NCBI GenBank assembly: GCA_013153405.1
Contig: JAADEM010000123.1
Location: 1 to 36,634, forward strand
Direction of reading: 5' to 3'
DNA length: 36,634 bases
Source of the DNA: Chlorobiota bacterium
GTDB lineage: Bacteria; Bacteroidota; Bacteroidia; Bacteroidales; Marinilabiliaceae
Numbering within the stretch: the first letter of the stretch is position 1; every line of letters starts with the position of its first letter. Shown in pieces: positions 25,352 to 32,994 of the stretch. Position numbers and translations under genes: made by a program. The notes under the pieces were generated by a model that was not told where the DNA came from, made no database searches, and saw nothing but the letters and a program-made list of their open reading frames with translations.

Positions 25352-25359
25352 CAAAAGTA
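25352..25359 (-). promoter_or_regulatory. probable -7 box of the PBP gene
   Basis: On the minus strand this reads TACTTTTG, an exact TAnnTTTG match, about 20 bases before the PBP start codon. No clear -33 element is visible. Confidence 0.45.
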
Positions 25360-25466
25360 ACAATTACTAATGTTCGTCAGTAGAGTTGATGATATAATTA
25401 TCAAACATTCATTTTGTCTTTTTATTGTACAGTAATTTTGTACTGTATGTTTTCAATGATTGGTAG

Positions 25467-26918
25467 TCAGTCTTTCCAGAAACTTCTGGTAAAAAGAATA
25501 AGAATGGTGTAAATCTCAAGTCTGCCAAGTATCATGAAAATTATAAGAATGATTTTTCCGGTGTCGGTTATGGCGGCAAAATTTCCTGCCGGTCCCACAT
25601 CGCCAATTCCCGGCCCTATGCCAGCCATGCAGGTTGCAATTGAACTGGTTGAGGTGGCAATATCGAGCCCGGTTATTGTCATCAGAAGACTTCCGATGAT
25701 GAAAACAAAGATATAAATCGTGATGAAGGTCAGCACCGATGTGTTTGTGGTTTCTTTCAGGTGATTATTGTTAAGCTTTATGGGTATTACTGCATTAGGG
25801 TGCATCGTTAGTTTTATTCTTCTTTTTACATTCTTAAACAGTATCAGATGTCGTACCATTTTAATTCCACCTGCCGTTGAGCCGGTACTACCTCCGAAAA
25901 ACATACTTAAAAATATTATCAGTATGGCGAATGTGGGCCACTTAAGGTAATCGGCAGTAGCAAATCCCGTACATGTTATTATCGAAATTGCCTGAAAGTA
26001 TGCTTCGCGAAATGCCTCTTCCAACGGTTTGCCCATTTTAAAATAGAGAGCAAGAGTAAGGGATGTGCCAACAAAAAACAGTACGCCCAGGTAAAATTTA
26101 ACTTCTTCGTTTCGTGTTATCCGGTTGAACTCTTTTTTTATCAGGTAATAGTATATCACAAAATTCACTCCGGCAAGCAGCATGAATACCATAATTACGT
26201 ACTGTATATACGGAGAATAAGAGGCTATACTGTCATTTTTAGGAGAGAATCCTCCTGTAGCAACAGTGCCGAAAGCATGACAGGTACTCTCAAAAAGGTT
26301 CATTCCTCCGGCCATAAGAAAGATTATTTCGGCTATGGTAAGTGTAAGATATATGTAAAACAGACGCAAGCCTACCTTGCGAATCTTAGGTTTTATTTTT
26401 TCCTGCAATGATGATTCAAGTGTAAACATCTGGTATCCGCTCATCTTAAGCGACGGCATCAGAATTATTACCAGTAAAATTATCCCTATTCCGCCAATCC
26501 AGTGAGTTAAACTACGCCAGAAAAGTATGGATTTGGGAAGAGCCTCGATGTCTGTCAGTATCGATGAACCCGTGGTGGTAAAACCCGATACCGATTCGAA
26601 ACAGGCATTTACAAAGTCAGGTATTCCTCCGGAGAAAATGTATGGCAGGCTGCCTGCAATTCCTATGGTAGTCCAGGCAACAGTAACCGTTATGTAAGCA
26701 TCATGCTGGGTCATTTCATGATGCATGTCTTTTCTGAATGTGATTATAAACAGAAATAAACCTAATGAGCCGGTATAAAGAAATGTGTGGGAAAAAGGAT
26801 ATATATTTTCGGAATAAAATAATGCTATCAGGATATTTAACAACATAAACCCTGATATAATCAGCAGAATTCTTCCGATTACCTTGAAAATAATATGGAA
26901 GTTGATGGCTTTGTGCAT
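25467..26918 (-). CDS. trkH: TrkH-family potassium uptake protein
   Basis: From ATG 26918 the product is 483 residues (MHKAINFHIIFKVIGRILLIISG), with about ten membrane segments and the four selectivity-filter loops of the TrkH/KtrB family: SGFTTTGSS, FGTVATGGFS, IITCTGFATAD and ATCMAGIGPGIG. The filter glycines are conserved. It forms the membrane channel of a Trk potassium uptake system and normally needs a cytoplasmic TrkA NAD-binding subunit; no trkA gene is in this window. The open frame extends upstream to a TTG at 26945, but a -7 box (26943-26950) covers that codon, so the ATG at 26918 is preferred. Confidence 0.93.
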   Translation of the reverse strand: MHKAINFHIIFKVIGRILLIISGFMLLNILIALFYSENIYPFSHTFLYTGSLGLFLFIITFRKDMHHEMTQHDAYITVTVAWTTIGIAGSLPYIFSGGIPDFVNACFESVSGFTTTGSSILTDIEALPKSILFWRSLTHWIGGIGIILLVIILMPSLKMSGYQMFTLESSLQEKIKPKIRKVGLRLFYIYLTLTIAEIIFLMAGGMNLFESTCHAFGTVATGGFSPKNDSIASYSPYIQYVIMVFMLLAGVNFVIYYYLIKKEFNRITRNEEVKFYLGVLFFVGTSLTLALYFKMGKPLEEAFREAYFQAISIITCTGFATADYLKWPTFAILIIFLSMFFGGSTGSTAGGIKMVRHLILFKNVKRRIKLTMHPNAVIPIKLNNNHLKETTNTSVLTFITIYIFVFIIGSLLMTITGLDIATSTSSIATCMAGIGPGIGDVGPAGNFAAITDTGKIILIIFMILGRLEIYTILILFTRSFWKD

Positions 26919-26942
26919 TGTTTCTCCCGATAAAACAAACCA

Positions 26943-26950
26943 CAAAGATA
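26943..26950 (-). promoter_or_regulatory. probable -7 box of trkH, deciding its start
   Basis: On the minus strand this reads TATCTTTG, an exact TAnnTTTG match. It overlaps the alternative TTG start codon at 26945, which therefore would not be transcribed. The predicted leader to ATG 26918 is about 18 bases. Confidence 0.5.
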
Positions 26951-27000
26951 TTTCAACGATTTGGAAAACCGCTTATTTTATCAATTTTTTATTATTTATT

Positions 27001-27621
27001 TTATCTCCATTCTTTGAAAAACTGTTCAAGAAATTTCTCCATGAAAATGTGTCTTTCCTGTGCCATCTCTTTTCCTGTGGTGGTTTTCATCATGTTACGG
27101 AGTTTAAGAAGCTTTTCATAAAAGTGATTTATGGTGGGAGCCGTACTTTTGCGATACTGCTCTTTTGAAACCGGTTCGTCAATGGGAACAGCAGGATCGT
27201 AAAACGCCCGTTTTTTATGTCCTCCATAACTAAAAGCCCGTGCTATGCCTATTGCACCAATTGCATCAAGACGGTCGGCATCCTGCACAACCCTGAACTC
27301 GGGAGAATCGAAGCTGCTGCCTTCCAGCTCTTTTGAAAACGACATTGAAGTAATGATGTTTATAATGTGTTTTATCTCTTCTTCGGAGTAGCTTAACGAT
27401 TTCAGTTTTACTTCAATCTGTTTCAATGCGTTGTCAGTCTCAAAGAACTTATCGTCTATTAAGTCGTGTATCAGAGCGGCAGTTTCAATTATCTTCAGAT
27501 TTCCTCCCTCTTTTTCCGCAATTTTTACTGCATTGTTCCTTACTCTTACCGCATGCCACCAGTCGTGCCCGGCATCGGTCGAGGACAGCTTGTCTTTTAC
27601 CCAGTCTTCAGGTATGCTCAT
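27001..27621 (-). CDS. HD-domain phosphohydrolase
   Basis: The 206-residue protein has the HD superfamily metal-binding set: GHDWWHAVRVRNNA (first His), AALIHDLIDDKFF (HD pair), and QDADRLDAIGAIGIARAF (distal Asp). It resembles the YedJ/YpgQ-type small soluble phosphohydrolases that act on nucleotides or phosphate esters; the precise substrate is unknown. No signal peptide or regulatory domain is seen, so it is probably a cytosolic housekeeping enzyme. It lies 55 bases upstream of trkH on the same strand, but trkH has its own -7 box in the gap. An inverted-repeat element at 27646-27786 separates it from the peptidase gene upstream. Confidence 0.88.
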   Translation of the reverse strand: MSIPEDWVKDKLSSTDAGHDWWHAVRVRNNAVKIAEKEGGNLKIIETAALIHDLIDDKFFETDNALKQIEVKLKSLSYSEEEIKHIINIITSMSFSKELEGSSFDSPEFRVVQDADRLDAIGAIGIARAFSYGGHKKRAFYDPAVPIDEPVSKEQYRKSTAPTINHFYEKLLKLRNMMKTTTGKEMAQERHIFMEKFLEQFFKEWR

Positions 27622-27645
27622 AGTATAGTGATGCTTGTGGGATGA

Positions 27646-27786
27646 GTTACGAGGATGTCCAAAAAGTATAAATCCGACGTCATTGCGAGGAGGAACGACG
27701 AAGCAATCTGCTGTGAGTCAATATAAAAGCTTTATGAGATTCCTTCACTCCGTTCGGAATGACGACTTTTTGGACGTCCTCGTAAC
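27646..27786. mobile_element. inverted-repeat (MITE-like) element, family copy B
   Basis: The ends are 22-base inverted repeats with a single mismatch: GTTACGAGGATGTCCAAAAA and two more bases (27646-27667), facing its complement at 27765-27786. The 141-base element has GTCATTGCGAGGAGGAACGA near its left side and CGGAATGACGACTTT at its right, and no coding frame of its own. It begins 4 bases after the peptidase stop codon and ends up in the leader of the HD gene. The ends match those of the element at 9409-9751. Confidence 0.8.
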
Positions 27787-27790
27787 TACA

Positions 27791-28885
27791 TTATTTAAAA
27801 ATCTTTTCAGCAATGTGCTGCGGAATTGCATCCTTGTGTATCATTATGGCTATGGTGTTAAGTTTCACATAGCTCTCCGACATGTAAATATAACCTCCGT
27901 AAGCATTACTGCCTGCACCCCAACTGTTTTTTGTTTTGTAATACACAGTGCCGTTCTTGTCTTTGGCAATGCCTGTAATGTGCATCAGGTGGTCATCTGT
28001 TGTCTGCCACGAAAGGAAGGCTTCCTGCCGCATTGTTTGTGTTATCTCTTTTTCTTTGTTTTGATCGTTATCGTCTGGTACTGTTGCAATGCCGGCATTA
28101 TGTCTGAAATGTCTGTCGCTTACATCTCCGTCCCAGCATACGGTATAACCGCTGTTCAGAGCGTTGTTTATTACTTCCATAAGTTCGTCAAGCGGAATAT
28201 TGTAGTAAAGACCAAAAGCCCAGTTGTCGGGAATTTCCAGGTTGAATTTGCTGTACCAAGGATGATGCGTATAGGATGTGAGTTCAACATAATCATCCGG
28301 ATTTATCATCATTTCATCTCTGAACTCCATAGGCGACATTGTGCTGCCGTCATACATTATCTGAGCAGGCAGATCGCCCATGTAAATATTAAGTATTGAT
28401 TCCTGTATTTCGTACCACTGTTCCGAGGGAGATGCGTTTTTTTCGTTAATGAGCTGATCGAGGGCTGCTTTTTGAACTGCTTCAAGTTCGGTGTGGTTAT
28501 GTGGTTTCGATTCATCTCTTTTCCCAGGGAAAGCATCTTCAGGTACTATACCGTACTCTTTCACTATGTTCATTACATCGTGTGCCTGCCCTCCCTGACT
28601 GAAGTTGGTAAGTCCGTGGCGCATGATGTACTGACGTGCTTTCTCAGGATATGTGTACCGGACAAAATACATCTCTGACAGATTAAGTTCCGGTCCGCCC
28701 TGACGTATTATTTCAGATTCGATAAAAGATGTTGTGGCAAACGACCAGCATGTTCCTGTTCTGTCCTGGCTTTTAACGGCTGTGGCAGGAAGGTCAACTA
28801 CTGCATTAAATTCTTTGGTCGCAGTCTGGCCATTGAGACCTGAAATTATAAAAACTGTAAGAAGAAATGTTAATAGTGTTTTCAT
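27791..28885 (-). CDS. exported C1B cysteine peptidase (bleomycin hydrolase/aminopeptidase C-like)
   Basis: The 364-residue product has a signal peptide (MKTLLTFLLTVFIISGLNGQ) and a papain-like core. The active site is complete: the oxyanion Gln40 in KSQDRTGTCWSFA, Cys46, His302 in DHLMHITG and Asn320 in KTKNSWG. Features such as YFVRYTYPEKARQYI, FSQGGQAHDVMNIVKEYGIVPE and the GYTVCWDGDVSD segment place it with family C1B. It is shorter than typical bleomycin hydrolases (about 450 residues). C1B enzymes are usually cytosolic, so export to the periplasm is notable. It probably trims peptides from exogenous protein. It is the first gene after a 123-base gap with nothing notable. Confidence 0.92.
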   Translation of the reverse strand: MKTLLTFLLTVFIISGLNGQTATKEFNAVVDLPATAVKSQDRTGTCWSFATTSFIESEIIRQGGPELNLSEMYFVRYTYPEKARQYIMRHGLTNFSQGGQAHDVMNIVKEYGIVPEDAFPGKRDESKPHNHTELEAVQKAALDQLINEKNASPSEQWYEIQESILNIYMGDLPAQIMYDGSTMSPMEFRDEMMINPDDYVELTSYTHHPWYSKFNLEIPDNWAFGLYYNIPLDELMEVINNALNSGYTVCWDGDVSDRHFRHNAGIATVPDDNDQNKEKEITQTMRQEAFLSWQTTDDHLMHITGIAKDKNGTVYYKTKNSWGAGSNAYGGYIYMSESYVKLNTIAIMIHKDAIPQHIAEKIFK

Positions 28886-29008
28886 GGCTTATAAATTGTT
28901 GTTTTTGTAAATATAGTGGAATTTATAAATACAGGTGACCTTTTCAGGATAAACAGCCAATACAAATACAGATAAACAGGCATGAATGTATTTTATAAAA
29001 AAAGGGAA

Positions 29009-30199
29009 TTATGAAGTTTTAGTTTGCAAAGGCTTTATTTTCCAGACGGGAAAACCTGTTTTTTTAAATTCATTTTTGATAAGTTCATTGTAAGTACCGT
29101 TAAATAACTCCATATCTTTTTGTAAAAGGCCGACATATAAATCATACCATTGAATATATTCCGGTATAGTTTCATCTTTATCGTTAATGTAAAAATCCGG
29201 ACGCATGTCTAAATATTTATTCAAACCGGGAATAGTTTCGGATACGAGTCTGTCTGTATTTTTCTTTCCCATTTTATTGCGAATGCGCCATAAAGTACTT
29301 GTTATCACCAGTGCCGACCTGTGATTGTCGTATGTTTTTTTCAACATGTTACCGTAATTATTCTCCACAAACCGTATGTATTTACTTATGTTTGAAGTTG
29401 TATCACGTAACTGGTCACGATATGCCTCTTTTAGTAATTTAAATGTATAGGATGTTTTCAATGAATCGGTGAAAGGATATTTATGTATAACCGATACATC
29501 TCTTACTAAACTTTCTGGAAGAATCTTTTCTCCCACCAAAGGCGAGTTATTCAGAGATACTGTGAAATATTCGAGCAATCCCATGTGTACATAGGTTAGT
29601 CCGTGAAATTTTATACCCAGATCCGATTCCAAAAGCCAAAAAGCCCGATGGCCAATCTCATGATAAAATACAGAAGGCGATAAAACAGCTCCTTTTTTTA
29701 TGATAAAACGTTTTGGAGTTGTAAGTATCTCCATGTCTCCAAACTGTATTGTAATTGTACTGTAATCTTTCTGCTTATTAAAATTTATTTTATGGTTGAA
29801 AAGAGAATCGTAGTAATTTATGCTTTTAGTAATGAAATGTGCAACAGCAAGTGAGTAGTATTCGGGAGAGAACGGTTCAATGCCTTTATCGAAATCCAAC
29901 TTAACAGGTCGCGAATAGTCGGTGAAATCTTCAATATTTCTGTTCTTTACAAATGCAACCGAATCTAAAACCGAGAACTTTACAGAATCGATAAATGTGG
30001 TTCTTATTTTTTTGTTGTTATCTAAATAATCATCCGGAGTAATTGTTTCATAGTACTCTTTCCCGTTTTTAACACATAATATCTTTAGCTTTTTTCCAGT
30101 TGGTTTATTTTGCGATGTGTGCGGTTTTATGGTAAGCCATATGAGAAAAAGGGCTCCAATTATGATTAATGTTAAAAGTGCCGGATTTATTTTTTTCAT
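29009..30199 (-). CDS. unrecognised membrane-anchored protein with HExxH zinc-peptidase motif
   Basis: The 396-residue product has a single N-terminal hydrophobic helix (about 7-25), which could be an uncleaved signal anchor, and a long extracytoplasmic part. FYHEIGHRAFW places an HEIGH motif at 180-184, and GLLEYFTVS supplies a Glu at 210, 26 residues further on, which is compatible with a gluzincin zinc site. The surrounding sequence belongs to no family I recognise. The C-terminal half is helical and rich in Lys and Asp, with RIRNKMGKKNTDRLV and DLYVGLLQKDMELF. No operon partner is obvious: gaps of 123 and 175 bases flank it, and I see nothing in them. A metallopeptidase role is suggested but unproven. 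Confidence 0.65.
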   Translation of the reverse strand: MKKINPALLTLIIIGALFLIWLTIKPHTSQNKPTGKKLKILCVKNGKEYYETITPDDYLDNNKKIRTTFIDSVKFSVLDSVAFVKNRNIEDFTDYSRPVKLDFDKGIEPFSPEYYSLAVAHFITKSINYYDSLFNHKINFNKQKDYSTITIQFGDMEILTTPKRFIIKKGAVLSPSVFYHEIGHRAFWLLESDLGIKFHGLTYVHMGLLEYFTVSLNNSPLVGEKILPESLVRDVSVIHKYPFTDSLKTSYTFKLLKEAYRDQLRDTTSNISKYIRFVENNYGNMLKKTYDNHRSALVITSTLWRIRNKMGKKNTDRLVSETIPGLNKYLDMRPDFYINDKDETIPEYIQWYDLYVGLLQKDMELFNGTYNELIKNEFKKTGFPVWKIKPLQTKTS

Positions 30200-30374
30200 A
30201 TTAATATATTTTAGGGATTTATTAAATAAATATTTGTGTGTCGTTAAAGGTTTTGTTATTTAAATTGCGGATAACGGCTGGTGTGAAGCAGTGGTTTGTT
30301 TCATAATTCCTGTAATTAAGTTTAACTGTAGTACTATCAAAGATACAATCTTTTATACCCTTTGTGGTTATCAC

Positions 30375-31394
30375 CTAATTCAATGTTTTTTCTTTAAAGA
30401 AATTCCAGACTTCCGTTGTCATCTCAATATCGTGATTTTGTTTGTTGAAATACTGCTCAAAAAGTTCTGAATATTGTTCCTTAATGCTTGGAGCAGAGTG
30501 TCCTCCGCCATTAACTTTATATAAAACCACCTCTGTTGCCATATCTCCGTTTTTGTAAACAAATTTTTCAACAATTCCACCATCCGAACTATCCAGATCC
30601 GGGAAAGTATATTTAACCGGAACAGTATCGGTATGATTAAAATTAATCCAGTATTTTACCGAGTTTTCCGTTGATTGAGCAGAGCCATGGTCGGGATCAG
30701 GAGGGTTGGATATGTAACCGCCGTTATACGGCATGTGATTGTCATCTGTTCCGTTCATAAACAACACAGATACCGGACTATCCGGGTTTTTGCATTCTGA
30801 AACAGCAGGCATTGCGGCAGCTATTGCCGCAACAGCTGCAATTTTATTGTTTAATTCAACGGCAAGTCTTAATGCCATGAATCCTCCGTTTGAGGTTCCT
30901 GAAACATAAATTCTTTTTGTGTCAATAGAATAAGTCTCAGATATTTTATTAATCAATGTTTCAATAAATAAAACATCATCTGCCCCGGAATTGACAGTGC
31001 AATCTTCACGACAATCGTTCCATGTCGGCTTATTGTAACTTCCGTTTATTCCTTCCGGATAAACAACAATAAACTTTTCATTATCGGCAATATCCATCCA
31101 TAATTTATATGGTGTTTTATGTCCGCTTTCACCGGTCATGTCTTCGATATAGATTCCACCGCCGTGAAGTTCGAATATCAGGGGAACGGCTCTGTTTTCT
31201 ATGCTTTCGGGGATATAAACAGCATACCGCCTTTTTAAACCGTCTACAAAAATTGTTTTGGTAAACAGGCCATTTGTTGTTTCCTGGTCATTAGAATTGC
31301 TGCAATTGGAAAAAAGATGCAAAGAGAATATATAAATTAAAAACATAAAGGTTTTTAATCTGTGTGTTTTATATACTGCTCTTTTATTTTTCAT
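30375..31394 (-). CDS. lipoprotein esterase of the PHB-depolymerase/CE1-like alpha/beta-hydrolase type
   Basis: The start is ATG 31394 (MKNKRAVYK); the longer frame needs a GTG at 31430. The product is 339 residues, with a hydrophobic signal ending LHLFSNCS (lipobox Cys), so it is membrane-anchored outside the cytoplasm. Alpha/beta-hydrolase features are VPLIFELHGGG (oxyanion region), the nucleophile elbow GTSNGG with Ser168, an Asp in LFMNGTDDNHMPY and the His in VNGGGHSAPS. The NDCREDCTVNSGADDVLFI segment is characteristic of LpqC/PHB-depolymerase-like and feruloyl-esterase-like proteins (CE1/CE10 region). It probably removes ester-linked groups from plant or algal glycans or polyesters; the substrate is not determined. 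It is well separated from its neighbours. Confidence 0.85.
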   Translation of the reverse strand: MKNKRAVYKTHRLKTFMFLIYIFSLHLFSNCSNSNDQETTNGLFTKTIFVDGLKRRYAVYIPESIENRAVPLIFELHGGGIYIEDMTGESGHKTPYKLWMDIADNEKFIVVYPEGINGSYNKPTWNDCREDCTVNSGADDVLFIETLINKISETYSIDTKRIYVSGTSNGGFMALRLAVELNNKIAAVAAIAAAMPAVSECKNPDSPVSVLFMNGTDDNHMPYNGGYISNPPDPDHGSAQSTENSVKYWINFNHTDTVPVKYTFPDLDSSDGGIVEKFVYKNGDMATEVVLYKVNGGGHSAPSIKEQYSELFEQYFNKQNHDIEMTTEVWNFFKEKTLN

Positions 31395-31489
31395 TTTAAT
31401 ATTTTGCAGAAAAATATTTTCTTTTCTCACTCAACGGTAACCGAGGGGATATGCCGTAGTTTAAAGTTTTTTGTGCAGGGCAAATCAGA

Positions 31490-31891
31490 TTATTCAAGAT
31501 TTTCCCATGCCGGAACGTTGTCTTTTTTTATTTGCAAAATACCATATAAAATTACTATTCCGGTTAATCCGAACAGAGATTGAAAAACTCCTAATCCCAG
31601 ACTGAAATTGATAATTGCTGTAATAGTACCTGTTATTAGAAATCCCCAGAATCCAATCTTTTTCCATTTAAATAAAAGAATAGCAAAAACAACATTCAGG
31701 ATTCCTGTTACAGCTAATAAAATCAGTATTGATTTTGGGATTCCTCCCGGGAAATTCTGAGCAACCTTATCTCCTGCAAAAAGATAAAGAAGAGCAATTG
31801 CCGAATTTACAATAATCATTAAAATTAACCAGGCAGTAACACATCCGTGCCTTTGTTTTGTGGTGTTTGTGTTTTCGTTAAAGTTTTCCAT
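31490..31891 (-). CDS. small multi-pass membrane protein of unknown function
   Basis: The 133-residue product starts with a polar, Asn/Thr-rich N-terminus (MENFNENTNTTKQRHG). Four hydrophobic segments follow at about 18-38, 53-72, 77-93 and 96-117, and it ends with a charged tail (QIKKDNVPAWENLE). The GCVTAWLILMIIVNS opening is often seen in small Bacteroidota membrane proteins annotated as hypothetical. No catalytic or binding motif is seen. It lies between the esterase and another unrecognised exported protein on the same strand, with gaps of 95 and 57 bases. Coding is supported by clean hydrophobic periodicity and the ATG start. Confidence 0.7.
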   Translation of the reverse strand: MENFNENTNTTKQRHGCVTAWLILMIIVNSAIALLYLFAGDKVAQNFPGGIPKSILILLAVTGILNVVFAILLFKWKKIGFWGFLITGTITAIINFSLGLGVFQSLFGLTGIVILYGILQIKKDNVPAWENLE

Positions 31892-31948
31892 CTTTTTGGG
31901 GGGTTGTTCATAATTGGGTTTTGTTAAAATGTCCGTTGTCGGATTTTA

Positions 31949-32506
31949 CTATTCTTTATTGTATTCTGTTACTATCTCAGGTAATTTCCATACTCTGAAC
32001 TTATCTGATAAAACAGTATTGTGAATTTTTTCATTGTCACTGAAAAGATCAGCAATTTCATTTTGGGCTTTTTCCCTTGAATGAGGAACTTTTATAAAGT
32101 CATTATTGCTTTTTTTAATAAAGTAATAACTCGTTAAACTTGACGAAACAGCTCCGGCTAATCCACCGTAACTTCCTTTTGGACTTGAGTCATAAAAGTA
32201 TAATTCTATTTTTCCATTAACAACCCTTTCTGCAAATACTTTTGTTCTCTGGTTGTAAGGAACACTTGCAAAATATCTTTCACCATACTTGAATCCAATT
32301 GCCTTGTCGGGTGTGTATTTCTTTAGTTCATTGTTTGATGTGATTTTAACTTTAGTTATTATTCCGTTTTTAGGAAAAACAATTTCTCCGGTTATCGTAT
32401 CACTCATAGTCGTTTCTGTTTGTCTCAATATGACATAATCTTTGTTTTGACTATAAAGCATTGATGAGGTTATAATCAAAATAAAAAATACAATTTGTTT
32501 TGTCAT
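31949..32506 (-). CDS. exported protein of unknown function
   Basis: The 185-residue product has a clear signal peptide (MTKQIVFFILIITSSMLYSQ) followed by beta-rich sequence. It contains KDYVILRQTETTMSDTITGEIVF, a GERYFASVPYNQRTKVFAERVVNGKIELYFYDS stretch, and a glycine-rich GSYGGLAGAVSSSLTSYYF that may be a turn or short hydrophobic segment. I recognise no family. It is the most upstream of a short minus-strand cluster with the small membrane protein. Its C-terminus is helical and acidic. It is probably periplasmic or secreted. Confidence 0.65.
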   Translation of the reverse strand: MTKQIVFFILIITSSMLYSQNKDYVILRQTETTMSDTITGEIVFPKNGIITKVKITSNNELKKYTPDKAIGFKYGERYFASVPYNQRTKVFAERVVNGKIELYFYDSSPKGSYGGLAGAVSSSLTSYYFIKKSNNDFIKVPHSREKAQNEIADLFSDNEKIHNTVLSDKFRVWKLPEIVTEYNKE

Positions 32507-32994
32507 CGTACTGTTGTTTAATTATAGGTTTGTTGTGTTAAGAGTTTATGATTCCTGAATTTATAACTTTTAGTTTGTATAAGCCTCGAAGCTAAATGTG
32601 ATACTAAACTTACTAAATTTTTGTCAACCAGTTGTAATTTTTATTTCAAATTCATTATCAACCACATCACATGAATAATTATTCCCGGATTATCTTGGTC
32701 AGGCGGGTAATTTCAAAATGTTTGAGCTCTTTTTCCCGTCTGCAATTATCTCGATGATGCTGATGTTTCTCCTGTTACTCATAGTGCCTCAGGGAAATGC
32801 GTGAATTATACTGAAGGAGTGAGTGTTTTACTTTTTAGACATCTTCGTTTGCATTAAATAATGGCAAAATGGATATTCAATTAAAAGTTAAATTGTAAAT
32901 CCATCTGAGCTTTTGTAACTCTGGAACCGGATTTTAGTATGTATCATATTTAATATTTATGAGAATATGAGGCTTTTCTTTTGTAGCATTATTT
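32507..32994. other. intergenic region, no gene seen
   Basis: This 488-base AT-rich gap lies between the start of the exported-protein gene and the end of the GH9-like gene. I find no credible coding frame, strong hairpin or RNA gene in it. Parts are less AT-rich (32690-32830) and could be remnants of a decayed gene, but no frame holds. Confidence 0.45.

Noticed and set aside
26919..26945. N-terminal extension of TrkH from a TTG codon
   Set aside because: A -7 box overlaps that codon, and the ATG at 26918 gives a normal TrkH beginning.
27635..28399. A 254-codon open frame on the plus strand
   Set aside because: It is antisense to the C1B peptidase gene, runs through the repeat element, and its product has no family features; the peptidase on the other strand has a complete catalytic site.
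32690..32830. A less AT-rich patch in the gap before the GH9-like gene
   Set aside because: I looked for a decayed gene or small RNA, but no frame stays open and no strong hairpin is visible.
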